Below, in pieces: positions 34,161 through 46,584 of a DNA stretch of 64,000 nt; position 1 is the stretch's first letter; every line of letters starts with the position of its first letter. The position numbers were made by a program, and so were the translations under genes. Origin of the DNA: Halichondria panicea (taxonomy: Eukaryota > Porifera > Demospongiae > Suberitida > Halichondriidae); assembly GCF_963675165.1 (NCBI RefSeq), contig NC_087392.1:513001-577000 (forward strand), given 5' to 3'. The notes beneath the pieces are model-generated. The model saw only the letters and a list, made by a program, of their open reading frames with translations, searched no databases and was not told the DNA's origin.

Positions 34161-36069
34161 ATGGAGCTGGAAAGTGGAAAAGTGACTTTTCAGTTGCCAG
34201 AGAACGTCGAAGATGAGAAAGAATCCTGCTATGTGGGTATGTCTATAAATGCAACATGCTATTATAAAATTGTGAGCCTCTTATTTGGTCTGCAGTCAAT
34301 TTCTCCAATGGCCAATTGCGTCCATCGGCTCAAAGTAAGCCAAAGTTCACACTTTACCAGAAGGCTAAAGATCACAGCCGCAAGAAGCGTCTTGTTGTTG
34401 CTGAAACAGATCACATGACATACATTGGTACTAACTACGACCCTGACACATCAATAGGAGGACCGAGTGGAACAAAGTGAGTATTATTGAAAACTTTCTA
34501 AACTTATTTACCAAACTATAATTATACAGATATTGCATTGGAGAGTTTGACAGAGAGAAAAGAACAATCACTCTTCACAAGACCGAGTTGATTACCCTAA
34601 AACCTTTCATTCCCGGTAAGCCTGGTAAAGGGTGGTATACTTTAGTTATCACATTTGCACTGTGCAGGTAAAACAGATGCAAGTGAAGAGGTGAGTAATG
34701 AAGCCACTCCTCCACGGTCCAAGGTGTCTCTGGATCATGTAGTGAGCACGTTTGGAAGTGAGAAGCAGAAGAAGAGATACTCAGCAGCAAAACGGAACAG
34801 ACTGGAGACTGACGCCTTAGAAACGGCCCTAGCTACGGCCGTAGCTCATGTGCAGAATGAAGCAGACAAGGAAGAGGCTGGTTCGTGCACTGGCTATTGT
34901 GGTAATTGAGTTAATGTTTTCCTTTGCTATATAGCTCCCCTACAAAGCTCTGGTATCATGCCACTTCACAATCCTCTGGCAGAGAGACCACAAGATGTGT
35001 ACAATCTGGAGGACAGTATCCTATACACACTGACTCTTATGTCGTTAATGTTCATACGTGCATCACCTGCTGTTGTATGGCATCAATACTCTTACTGTCC
35101 GCTTTCATGTACTTTGCACTCTTTAACCTCAATGTCAGTCCTCTCTCTGACTACACTACATTCTCTCAAGAAAGCAGCGCATTTTCTCAAGGGAGCCACC
35201 CAATCTGAGATTGATTTCTGGAGAGAAGAGAAAAGGTAAGTAAATACTCCAGTAACATTACTAGTATCTAAACTGCCCCTTTGTTGCTAGATATCCAGAG
35301 TATGTTCTCGAGCACATCAGCTCTCTCCCGACTACGGAGCCACAGAGCAGTTTGAAGGCAGCCATTCTCCTTGGTCTTGCTTGCCTCATGAAGCTACACA
35401 ACACCACTGTCAGGGCATTCCAGAAAACAGGTTATTAATTAGAGTGTGTGTTAATGTACTTAACAGCATGATTGTGTTTTGTGTACAGTATGTTATCACC
35501 AATACAGTTATACAGTGTGTTATATACGGTATGTGCCTGTACAGGACTGGAATTGAAAGGAGTTGAACTACCTGACAATGTAAGAGAAGAGCTTCTGGAG
35601 AAGTTCACAGAGAGACAACAAACTCGTGGGAGAAAGTTTATCCAGTCCCTGTCTGCCAGAATGAAGGACAAGATTCGTTTGCACCTGTTTGTACTGGCTC
35701 TCATACTCGATGACTTCACAGTCCAGTGCTTGTCTCTGCAGCAGGACCTCACGTTGTCCTGTGCACGGTGAGGAAATTGGAGACATTTCTAGAGCAATTA
35801 AACAAAATGATTGGAAGATTCCTGTACACACATTCCTGTGTATTGGAATGCAGCTGTCTGTTTATCTTGCTCAAACTCAATGCAGGATAATGGACCATTT
35901 TAAAGCTCTCGGGTGTGCAGTCAGTAAAAGAGCTACCAAACGGAAGTCCCCCTCAGAAGAAGAGCAGTCGGAACTACAGGCTGTCAACACATGTACAGCT
36001 GTGCTTAAAATACCTCTGAACTTTCCAAAGCCGAGAAGCCAAAAAAAAGCAAAAAAAGTAACTTTTTGA
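34161..36069 (+). CDS. polr1e: RNA polymerase I subunit POLR1E (PAF53 / A49)
   Basis: Nine exons: 34161-34236, 34296-34476, 34530-34615, 34668-34880 (or 34901), 34935-35015, 35139-35235, 35291-35430, 35545-35767, 35886-36069. They encode about 426 aa. The N-terminal dimerisation part has VNFSNGQLRP, FTLYQKAKDH, RLVVAETDHMTYIGTNYDP; the linker has FGSEKQKKRYSAAKRNRLE; the tandem winged-helix part has NPLAERPQDVYNLEDIL, SARMKDKIRLHLFVLALILDD and LSLQQDLTLS. These match PAF53/A49, which with A34.5/POLR1G assists initiation and elongation on rDNA. The tail is Lys-rich (RSQKKAKKVTF), fitting nucleolar localisation. Exon 4 has two possible donors in the same phase, differing by 21 bp. The acceptor at 35138 was chosen because it restores the conserved LED-I-LSL join. 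Confidence 0.92.
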
Positions 36070-37192
36070 GCGTTGTTTTGTAATTTCTGTGACTCGTTTG
36101 ACTTTTTTGTGGTGTGAATTTTGATTCTAAAATGCTGTGAAGAATTTCTTAATTCCTTTCTCCAATGAAATGATATTACGTGTGAACCTACATGCATGAG
36201 GTATGAACTCATGATAGTCATGCATTGACATTGTCATAGTACCCATGCAGACAGAACAGACCCCCTGTGTCCGTTTTGCGTAGGAGCGTGAGATAGTGTT
36301 CCTAACTTGTCTACATAGTGTACATTACTAATGATATTCATAGGCATGATTTGCGCTGGGGAGAATGTTGATCTAACCTTGTGATATTGTAGCATATTGA
36401 TATGTCAACAGTTGTTAGCCTTTGAGATCCATTCCCATGGCGTTATTGATCACGTACTGTCCCTACAGGCCCCCTCCGTTGGGTTAAGGTTTTTTCCAGG
36501 TTTAATTTTAACTTAATCTCACAAAACACATAGGCCTCTCAAACTGCAGTGTTCCCCTCAACACAGGCTCTTGTGTGTGGTGGGGTTATTGTGGGGGTGT
36601 TTTGTAATCAGATTAAAGCAGTTAAACATGGATGATATGCTTGAAAAGCTATTTGAACCGTATCTAGCGAAGTAAGTATCTAGTGTGTGCATGAATGATG
36701 CATGTAACTGCTTGTACACTGCGTCCCAAGTATATAGCTATTAACGGACAGGTGAGCCCACAAGGCACTCATGGAATGTGTTATGCGGTTGTAAATGTCA
36801 GAGTAAACATATTATTGCCCTCACTTATGGTAATGGACCATGCATGCATGTTACAGTATTAACATGTCTATGACTGTAATAGCTAATTGGAGGCGATACA
36901 TTAATTAGGCTGCAGGATTGCTGTACTTTACTCGTAAGTTTCATTCTTTGAATTATTCACAACTTTATAGTCACAAGTTAAGTATAGTTCACATAAATAG
37001 CACGTTAGTACAAGTAATATTGAGCCATTTGGTATAAAGAAAAGAATTGTAAGTGTATAAGAAATATTAATTAGTGATCGGTAGTTTGAATTCATGTATC
37101 TCTTTAGTAGGCACATTAACTGTTGATTAAAACATGCAGCAAATTGAATATAAAAAGTGAATGATATGATAAGTGCAAAATGGTGATTGTGT
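36070..37192. other. Longest intergenic interval, no supported gene
   Basis: 1123 bp lie between the stop codons of POLR1E (+) and the five-repeat cadherin gene (-). A short frame at 36628-36671 (MDDMLEKLFEPYLA followed by a GTAAGT) resembles a first coding exon, but no continuation was found on the plus strand. No RNA gene or repeat was recognised. Confidence 0.5.
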
Positions 37193-40100
37193 CTAAACAT
37201 CAAATTGGTGTTGTGAGGCTACTAGAGCAAACACGTTTGGAGTCTTTGGGGTAGAGCTGCCACTAGTGGACGATGAAGCAACCAGTGTTGCCGTGAAGGG
37301 GGAGGAGCAGTCAGCTGACGGGAATATCGGCATAGGGGGACCCAGGTCAGTCTCCGTGACAATCGTAGAATCGTCTTGTAGCTCAGAATCGCTCAGTTGA
37401 GGTACTACTATATCTGCAGGCCTCTCTCTTCCACCTTGACTGCAGAAGCTCTGGTGTTCTGGCCCGTCTTGTGTTATCTGGCTCTCATAAACACTGGGAT
37501 CCGTGCTTACATCCTCGAATTGGACGTAAGGCTCGGTGAGGAGATGGTACGGGTCCACTTGGTCCACAGTTGTTTTGTTCATTCTATCTTGCATCTCCCA
37601 GTACGATATCGGGTTAATAGTCGAGACAGACTTGAGGTCTTGAAATTGTGGCTGCTGCTCGGGTTCTCTTTTGTAATTGTTCTTCTCGTCGCTGCTGTAG
37701 CTTCTGGAGTACTGATAGTGGGCAGTGTGGTGTGGGATGCTGGAACCAGGTCCTGACACGCTGAAGTGTCTTGGGTAGTGTGGGACGACGATTGGGGGAG
37801 GGGACTGGGGGTAGGCCGATGCTAGCATGGCGTCTGCGTTGTGTCTCGGCCTACCACTGCTAGAGGAGGCAGAGGATAAGGCAACGGAGGGGTGGCCCTT
37901 GGGGAGACTGTACTCGTGCCTCAGGCGATGATTGTCATATTTCAATCGTGGGTCTTGCAATCGTGGGTGTTGGACTCGTGGGTCTTGGACTCGAGACTGC
38001 TCGTATGGGAATTGGTACGCCTCTCGTTTGCTGTTTCTGGACACGGGTGATTCGGCAATACTGATAGGCATTCTTGACCTCCTTTGGTTCGGATACAACT
38101 CAGTTTTTGGTTCAAATGTTGGAGGTGATAGGTACTCTGGTGGGATGGGGTACCTTCCAGGCTCGGAGCGTTGTGCGAAAAATGCTTTATTAGCTCGCGA
38201 TCTCTCTCTCTCCCTCTCGGTATCAGAGGCAGTGCTAGCCTTGTACCATTTCCCTCCACTGCAAGCAGATTCCACTCGAGACATCTCCCCACCATCGGAG
38301 CCATAGCGACCGCGACCACTATGTCGTGTGGAACTGTTACGGGAGAGTGAACTTGGAAGAGTGTGGTGGCTGTACGGGTATGCCATTTCCACGTCCGTGT
38401 CATCATCGTCGTGGTGATTGCCGTCTTCAAATTCGCTGGCACTGAGGGCAGTACTCGGTGGCCTTAGCGGTATGATCATTTTCCGCTCCTTGGGTGTGAG
38501 TGGGTGGGGGGATGATACAGTGCTGCCCATCGTCATAGAGTTGGCAGAGCTGACCAGTTGAAGCTGAATACCGATGGGAGACTGCACAAAACAGCTACTG
38601 AGATCATCCGATCCAGAGTCACTTTCAGAATAGTCGGTGTCTTTTTCGTTACCAGAGTCTTCCATTCGTGGTATGCTTCGCAGACTAATCTCTTGGTCTG
38701 TATCCGTTCGAATCCCACTCTCAGCACTACCAGTGGATTTGCGTCTTGAGAATCGTCGAGGAGTTTCTACTTCTGGATCTCCGTCTTCAGCATGTTCCTG
38801 AAATGTGCTGACACTGCTTCCCCTGTCGTGGCGAGGAGCTCCATTGACTGTGCCACTCAGTGTTGTCATAATCGAATTGTTATTGTCTCTAGGTTGCATG
38901 TGCACATACTGGTTTGGCTTAGAGCTGGTGACACTGCCTGCAATATCCATATTGCTCACTGAATACGTTCTCTTCTGTCTTTCCCTCTTCTTACAACATC
39001 TACAGAGTACAATGACCAATACAATCGCCATAATGAGCAATCCTGCACCCACTGATCCAGCGATGATGTAGGTAGTATTGTTAGACGTAGTAGTAGCAAG
39101 TCCGCCAGTTGGTACTTCAGTAGGAGATGGTACACATTGAGCATTGATAATCTCGTATCCTGTTTGGCAGGCACAAGTGGGTTCACCTATAGCAGCTCGG
39201 ACACATTCAGAGTTATTCAAGCATGACGTAAGGTCACAGAGTTCACAGTACATCTCGGGTGCCATTGTACTGGCCATAAAGCCACCATCTTCCGGAGAGA
39301 GAGCCAATAAACCAGTGAGAGGGATCTCAATTGTATCAATGGCAACACGGCGGATGCATCCCTCTAAATATCCTTGTCCATTCTCCGAATTGGACCCACC
39401 AATACTCAGTACAGTGGAGGGTTGCTCGACAAAAGCAGCGTAAATGTTATTTACCCAACTAGCAGCTCTAGTTATTTCGTCTTTGCCATTTTCTTTAACG
39501 GATACAAATGCGTTGTTTTTGGTGATGGTAACTGTGACATTATACAGAGTCATATTTTTTAGCTTCAACGGAACAGGTATGTAAATTTTGTTCATATTTG
39601 AACTTCGATCAGTTGCTGTGTAAATGATAGCATGTGTGTCTTCATTGACTCCATTGATCTGTAAAGAGAGACACAATAATTATGCGTAATGGTTTGTTAG
39701 TGCAATGCTATCTGTGTGTGGCCAGTTGTTATTCAATAGGAGTGATCATTTACTTTGTCACAGATCGTTACCGTGGTGTGTAGATAGGGTACAGTGCAAG
39801 ATTACATTGTGTAGCTATTGCTCAACATATTCACATGCATGATCCCTCATGCCTGAAATCTTAAGACAATTTTCCCGGGAATGCAGTCTCCTATTTCAAG
39901 GTCTTATATAACTATAGCTATATTATACTGACCTCAAGGATGTGTATGGTCGTTGCAGTCTTAGAGTAGAGCAGGACACTGCTGCGAACATCTACCAGCT
40001 TGAAACTGATTTGAATTACTTGGACAGTTCCATTGAGTTGAGCTGCTCTCTTGCTCCTCCGAGTATTTGTGTTAGTAGTGACCTCAGTGTTGGCAGCCTG

Positions 40101-43100
40101 TCTCCTTTGAGCCTCTAGATCAGAGAAGAAAGAGTAGTCCAGTTGAAGGTCTGCTCTGGCATCACCACGAAAACGAATAGGTGCATAGCCTGGAGAAATG
40201 AAATGTAATATTGTGTTAGAGAAAGAGTTTGTAAACAGATGTCGGTATACTTAAGTTATTGTTTATATATTCGCACTGGCAGACTGAGAGTCTGCATCGC
40301 CTGCACAAACTAATTATTGCAAGACATCTAAGCAACAGCCGATTGATATAGCTTAAACACTGCATGTACATGCAAGAAAAAGCATGGCTAGCTAGAAAGT
40401 GCCTTCCACTGCCACTGCCCTCATGTCTGCTATCATCATCTTTGAAGAGTTAACATGCACTGGCTAGCTAGAAAGTGCACTCCACTGCCCTCATGTCTGC
40501 TATTATCATCTTTGAAGGCCTTGTTAGCAGGCACTACTTGAACCACCCAGCATTCCAGCCTTAGTTAGTCAGCAAAATAGACAGCACAACGTTGTGTGTT
40601 TGTATTAGGTGCAGTGAGTTCAACAAAGTTGTTGGCCTCTATAACACCTACTCATCACAGACTTGATTACTCCCTTTAGCTTAAGCTTTAAACTTTAACT
40701 AGCTGTTGTTGCAATACTATAAACAGGCAATTAGTAAGAATGTAAACATTGTGGCTTGTAGCTATGCAGTAACTAAGACTTTCTCCCCTCCCCCCAAAAT
40801 GGATATTTCTGTTAGTCAAACTGCTTTGTTACCACTGTTTCAATACTTGTACAGCCCCCTGCATGTCTACACAAGCTCATGACAGCTGGATTTGTTGCAT
40901 CAACTAATAGCTGAGATATTATCAGAGCAACTTAATTCAGTTAACTGTCTTTGTAGACGAGCATGAAAGAATGAGAAATATGCATAGCTCCATTAATGTG
41001 GCAGAAACAATTTGTTGTGTAGCTATAAGCTCATGCAACTCACTGTCTTCTGATCCATCAATTGTTAGGTCAGGATTGGGGAGGGGCTGACATGACGCTG
41101 GGGGGAATCCTCCTATACACTTGCAATACGGCTGGGGGGCAAAGTCCACGCAGCCGGCAGTATGGTCGTTCTCGCACTGCTCAGTGTTGCAAGCATTGGA
41201 TCCAGAGTAGTGGAAACCTGCATGGAAAGATTGACAACATTCATGTTTGGGCTCTATCATGTGTATATGAAGTGCACTAGTACCTTCCATAATGTTGACT
41301 TTATCTGTTGGGCAGCCCAAGTCAATTTGCGTGCTGTTAATGAGGACACTTCTGATTGTACCCACAAACTCTGTGGCTCTGAGACGAACACTGTCGTCCA
41401 ATGAGAAGAGGTTAACTCCTCCGATAAAGAGACTACCAGCTGTTGATGGATTCTCCAGTGCCACCTCCTCACACCTGCATGGGACGAACAATGTGGTGTA
41501 ACTAATGAGATAACGAGCACAAGAATTGCATGGAGAAGATGAAAATATGAATGGAATGATGCTGGATAATTCAAATTAATAGTTTGTAGCAAAAATGATA
41601 ATGATTCATATTGCAGTTGGCTAGTTAAATATTTTTGCAGGTAGTGATAATAACAAAGGTATCGGTGCAATATGATACGTCTCCCTCTGTAAGCTTGAAC
41701 AGGCAAGTTGTCATTAACATCCATTTAGATAATGGAGTTGCCAGACTTTATCTAAAACGCAATCTCAAGGAATGGAGGTCTGCACATGTAGGAGTGCGGT
41801 AATTGCCCCGAGCAACAATCCCACTAAACCAACAACATGCACACCACATTGGTTCCCCATGAAGGGTCTAATGTAACCCACTATGGATCATTACCGGCAC
41901 ATTAGTCCGTGCACACACCATTGGGCAAATCCTGGACCAAAAAACAGAATCGAGGCGCCGTAAACAAGACAAGATCGGTATTTTCGAGCAAGCTTTGTGT
42001 GGATTTAAGGTAAAAAGGAAACGCAATTGAATTACACAGTTATTAGCTTTGTTTACTCAGAAGTGATTAAGTTCGGGTGTGTATTTTACTAAAAATATGT
42101 GTGTTCATAGGAAAGTCCCTGTGACTGTGTTGCTGCAGTCGGCAACTCCCACTGGTGTGGTTTTGACAGGTGCCTCTCAAGTGGAAATTGTCTAAACACC
42201 GAAAATTCCATCACCTGTTTATTAGGTGACTTCACGAGTCAACAATTGCAATGCAAGGAAATGAGCTCAAACTCTGGGAACCATAGACCTTAGACGGCCA
42301 GCCACGCGTGACTCCTCTACAGTCTCCGGCAGCTGCATTATATGGTTTCACTGGCACCTATCCATATACATGGCTCTCTCTCTCTCTCTAGAAAAATGCT
42401 GCTGTAAATTATTGCAAATGCTGTATAAGCTATTGTTCAAGCAATGTTTCCCATGCAGATGCATGCACGGACTGGATTGTGCAAGTGTGCATGTGGATAA
42501 CCGCATCCAGCCAAAGGGGTGGAAGCCACTTATTTCCTTCATACATCAGAGCTAGCCGCAGTGACAACATTGGGGACTAATATTAAGGTTTCCCAGGTTG
42601 CAGCCTTTAGCTCTGCAGCCACTAACAGCGTAGAGATGTTATCTTAATAGCAAATGACCACACACACAGAGATGGCTATAATCTATACACTTGGCAGCTG
42701 CTATGTAATGTTATTAGACGGCCTATGGTATGCCTCACGGGGGATTGCTATAGTCCATAGTCCAAACAGTTAACTCCCTTCCTTTTTACAGTATCACTCT
42801 CTAAATCACTGAGTTGTCAACACAGCCACAACAAAATTCACTGTTACTTTCAGGATTGGATTCATTGGGCGTTGTTGAAATTTGAGAACATAATTATACA
42901 TACATTGTTTCTTTGGTACAAATCTTCAAAAAGATCTGCACACACTTAATTCTCTCAATGTAAATAAATAAATACACTATAGCTCATATAATTATGTTTG
43001 CAAGAATACCCAACACAGAAGACATAAAGTGTCCATGAGTAGACTGGCTCAGTGGAGTTTACAAAACAATGGCTACTTTTATGGGAGCTTAACTTAGCCA

Positions 43101-46100
43101 AATAAACTTACCCAAACAGTGTTGCTCCAAATAGTGTCTCCTCCACCAGTTCAGTTTCAGCTTGTGTTTCCCAAACTTGCAATGAGACCTGCAAATAATG
43201 CATAATAAGTATGATATCACTATAATAATAATAATATACCCAAATATTTTACACACAATGGACTATTTATTACCTCAGGGGCAGTTAAATGTAATAGGGT
43301 TTAGTGTTTCAGAGAATTGGAGGGTATACACGCAACTACCCCCCTCAACATCTTGTGTTTACTACCCCCTCAACCTCGTGTGGGTACTACCCCCTCAACC
43401 TCTTGTGTTTACTACCCCCTCAACATCTTGTGATTACTACCCCCCTCAACCTCTTGTGTTTACTACCCCCCTCAACCTCTTGTGTTTACTACCCCCCTCA
43501 ACCTCTTGTGTTTACTACGAGGTGCTCAGAGATTACTATCACAACTGACAGGAAAGTCTAAAGTGCCTGTGGTCACCAAGTGGCCCCCACACACTGGTTG
43601 TCATGGCTGAGGCACTTGAGAGTTGAAACCTCAGACAAGGTGAATGGGTTAGCATATTCTACAAGTGGTAAAATTAGGGAGGAATGAATTTCAGTGGAAA
43701 CATGTGGCCATACCAGACTGACATTCATTGAACATGCCTCTTATGTGGGATATGCATTTCAGGGAATGAATTTTGTTAGTGAGCTTGGAAGTAGAGTCAT
43801 GCAGCTCTCCTAATAGTAAACATTGTGCTGTCTTTGCAAACAGTTAGTATGACACTTTATAAGTGCAATAATAATTTACTACTCTCAACTATGCAGTGTA
43901 CTTTAGTAGGTCACCCCCACCAGGGTCACTGCTTATAAAGTGATATCATAACTAGCAATTACTGAGAACGGGAAACGTCTCAAGCTACTGTCTGCAATTT
44001 ATTTACAAATTTGGCGTTGAAAAATAGAATCAACTGAGTAGACAATGCAACAATTAGCCTAGTTTGCCAAGTCTCTAATTTGCAACATTGGACATCGTTG
44101 GGAACTTGAATCCCTCCTCTTAAAGGAATGTTTGGTACCCACCCAGGGTATAAATTAGACATGGTGGTTTTCAAAATAAAACTACTTAGCTGTATGACTA
44201 AATATGGAAAGTTGCTCAAACATAGCTGGCTAAGGGTATGGCAATAATAAGCTTTATCCACTTACCTCATCTTGTCTTTGCAGTAGCACAGAGTACCATC
44301 GATCATCAGACACAAGTAGGTCACTAGTTTCATCCGTGCTTGATCCATGTTGGAATCGTAATCGTCCCTCCACTAACTCCAGTAGTACAACCTCTCCGGC
44401 CTCTCCTAGCTGAAAGAGAATCAAGCCTTCCGATCGCTTGGTCCGTAGCTCTAGATAAACTGAGTAGCTGTCACTGTTTACAATGTTAAAATGTTCGTAC
44501 TCGACATAAGAATTTGGTGAGAAAGTCAGAGTTGGTGATATGTCCACTATCACTTCAGCAAAAGCGGCCAGTCTTTCATCGCTATTATCAGTAGCTGAGA
44601 TGTTTAGTTGTACCCTTCCCCCCGAGACAGCAGTGTAGTCTATGGCAGATGAGGCGATACTGAGAGTTCCATTAGTTGGGGAAAGATGAAACCAGTCTTG
44701 TGCTGAGGGATGGTCTACGCTTTCGAGAGTGTATGTGATTGTGCCATTCCTTCCCTCATCTTCGTCGATGGCTTGCAGTATTGAAACTTCTTTGCCAACC
44801 GGAGCACCTTCTGCTATCCGTAGAGAGAAGCTGTCTTGAAGGAAGTGAGGACTGTTGTCATTAATGTCCAGTACTGTGACAGATATTGTGGCTGATCCGT
44901 TCAGAAATGGTTCAGCATCATTGAAAAATGTCAGTTCAATGGTGAAATTGGGTGTTTGTTCTCTGTCCAGTGGTGGAATCGTCAGTTTAATAAAACTTAA
45001 TGACGGAAAGGTAGGATTTGTAACAGTATAGTTAAACATGTTCTGCATATCTGAATCAGACGAGGATATGCGTACGTGTTGTTGAATACTTCTAAACTCA
45101 GAGGAATCGTCATTATCTTGAACAGCGATGATGGGGACTATAAAGATACTATTCTCCACAAAACTAAAAGTCTTGAAAGATTGACAGTTAATGCAATACG
45201 GATTATTATCATTGACATCTTCGATATTTAGAGTAACAAAAACGTTATCATTTGCATTGCTACTGGGATTTGTGGCAACGATTCTGAATTCAATTTGTTG
45301 TCGATCCTCATAATCCAACAACTGATTCAAATACATCTCCCCTGTCAAATTGTTCACCGATATAAACTTTCCTATATCAAAATCGCTATTTCCATCTGCT
45401 GTATCGACACTGTAGAATATGTCACCGTGCACTTGGTCCACATTACTGGCCGTTATGTTTGCGAAAGGGAACTGGCTACCCACCGGATGGTCCTCACGTT
45501 CATTGTACACAACACTAGTAACAGGAAATGTTGGTGGCTCGTCTGGCAAGTCAATAATGTCTAAAATGATCAGTTGATTGAAAATCTGAGGAATGTCTCC
45601 CATGTCCCTGATGGTTACAGTCAGGTTGAAGCGAGTGTTTGCGGCACCAGAAGTCAGGCTATTCTCAAGTACTAGAATCCTGGAAGGGGAGTTGGGAACT
45701 GAACCAAGGGGAACTTGAATGCTGAAATAACCTGCTTCGTTACCATTGGTTATTTCAAATGTCGTTGTACCGTTTTGATCACGATCTTCATCGACAGGTT
45801 CAAGTCTGAGAATTTCTTGGTTAGGTGCAGCATTCTCTGATAATGTCTGCATTTGTGGCTGCTGAAGTTCAAAGAATCGAGGTACATTGTCATTCACATC
45901 CAAAATTGTTATGATGATTGTTTCTGTTTGGGTATTGTAGGCTACAATGCACCGTAGAACATCGGACCCTGTCGTTTGTACAACAGCCTCTCTGTCGATG
46001 TCTTTTGTAGTTCTTATGCTCCCAGAGTCATCAATAGTGAAGAATAGATTGCAATGCTCTCCACTAGGGCCTTCAAAACTGTATGGACAGAGATAAATAG

Positions 46101-46299
46101 CTCAGCTTTATACTATTAAGATGATTAACAAATTAGATTTTTAGTAGCCTCTTTACCTGAAGTCAGTTGGATCTGCAGGTACTTGTATCTGACCAACCAA
46201 TTGATTGTTTCCAGTATTCTCCACAATGCTGAACTCATAGTCAACTGCTTGCACAAGCAGCAATAAACTTGCGCTTATTACTAATGCAACCCATGCCAT
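37193..46299 (-). CDS. Five-repeat cadherin-LamG-EGF transmembrane receptor
   Basis: Six exons (46299-46157, 46078-44266, 43188-43112, 41474-41044, 40189-39933, 39658-37193) encode 1728 aa. A signal peptide (MAWVALVISASLLLLVQAV) precedes five cadherin repeats with calcium linkers such as LDVNDNVPRF, IEDVNDNNP and LDINDNSPHF. A laminin-G domain (SEGLILFQLGEAGEVVLLEL), a Cys-rich EGF-like module (CCQSFHAGFHYSGSNACNTE ...), a second LamG with a preceding RRSKR and a last EGF-like module (CDLTSCLNNSECVR) follow. One membrane span (YIIAGSVGAGLLIMAIVLVI) and a ~600-aa Ser/Pro/Tyr-rich cytoplasmic tail complete it. No beta-catenin-binding motif was recognised. It is probably an adhesion receptor. 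It shares four intron positions and phases with the giant cadherin at 48380, so the two are paralogues. Confidence 0.9.
40386..40517. repeat. Two-copy direct repeat in a cadherin intron
   Basis: GCTAGCTAGAAAGTGC followed by CCACTGCCCTCATGTCTGCT and ATCATCTTTGAAG occurs twice, at about 40387-40447 and 40463-40517. It is a local tandem duplication in the intron between exons 4 and 5. Confidence 0.8.
43335..43520. repeat. 27-28 bp minisatellite in a cadherin intron
   Basis: About seven copies of CTACCCCCTCAACCTCTTGT plus GTTTA lie in tandem. The last three units are nearly identical and the first ones differ by single bases. It is located between exons 2 and 3 of the five-repeat cadherin gene. 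Confidence 0.9.
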
Positions 46300-46584
46300 C
46301 CTAAACTGTAGCTTGCATCCAACGGTCAATAATTGATAGTTGGCATTATAATTGTGGCTAACAGTATTTATAGTAATGTAAGTGGGTGGGGCTCACATAA
46401 TAGTTCTTCCTGCAGAGTAAGGGGCGGGGCTCAGAAGGTTTCTTCCTGCTTGCCAGCAGAGCTAGAGAGGACTGAAGTACGTATTTACTGTAGTCGGGAA
46501 GTCACTGTGCTGAGCTGAGTGCAACTTGGAATCTTTTCTCTTGAAATCACCATCACAAAGACGAAGTACTATTAAGGCTAAGCT
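46300..46584. promoter_or_regulatory. Divergent promoter region of the cadherin and EXPERA-like genes
   Basis: 285 bp lie between start codons. It contains GGGGCGGGGC-like sequence (46421-46430, GGGGCGGGGC) and a second GTGGGTGGGGCTC at 46382-46394, both Sp/KLF-type GC boxes, next to a duplicated TTCTTCCTGC (46406 and 46440). Confidence 0.5.

Noticed and set aside
36628-36671. Possible first coding exon on the plus strand (MDDMLEKLFEPYLA then GTAAGT)
   Set aside because: No acceptor downstream continues the frame, the only next plus-strand gene is 10 kb away with its own start, and the reverse-strand cadherin gene begins soon after. Kept only as a note in the intergenic entry.
43335-43520. 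CRISPR-like array
   Set aside because: Units are contiguous with no unique spacers, and the context is a eukaryotic intron.
43198-43561. Plus-strand frames with repeated Pro-Leu-Val-Phe-Thr-Thr units
   Set aside because: They are translations of the 27-28 bp intronic minisatellite. The unit length is near a multiple of three by chance.
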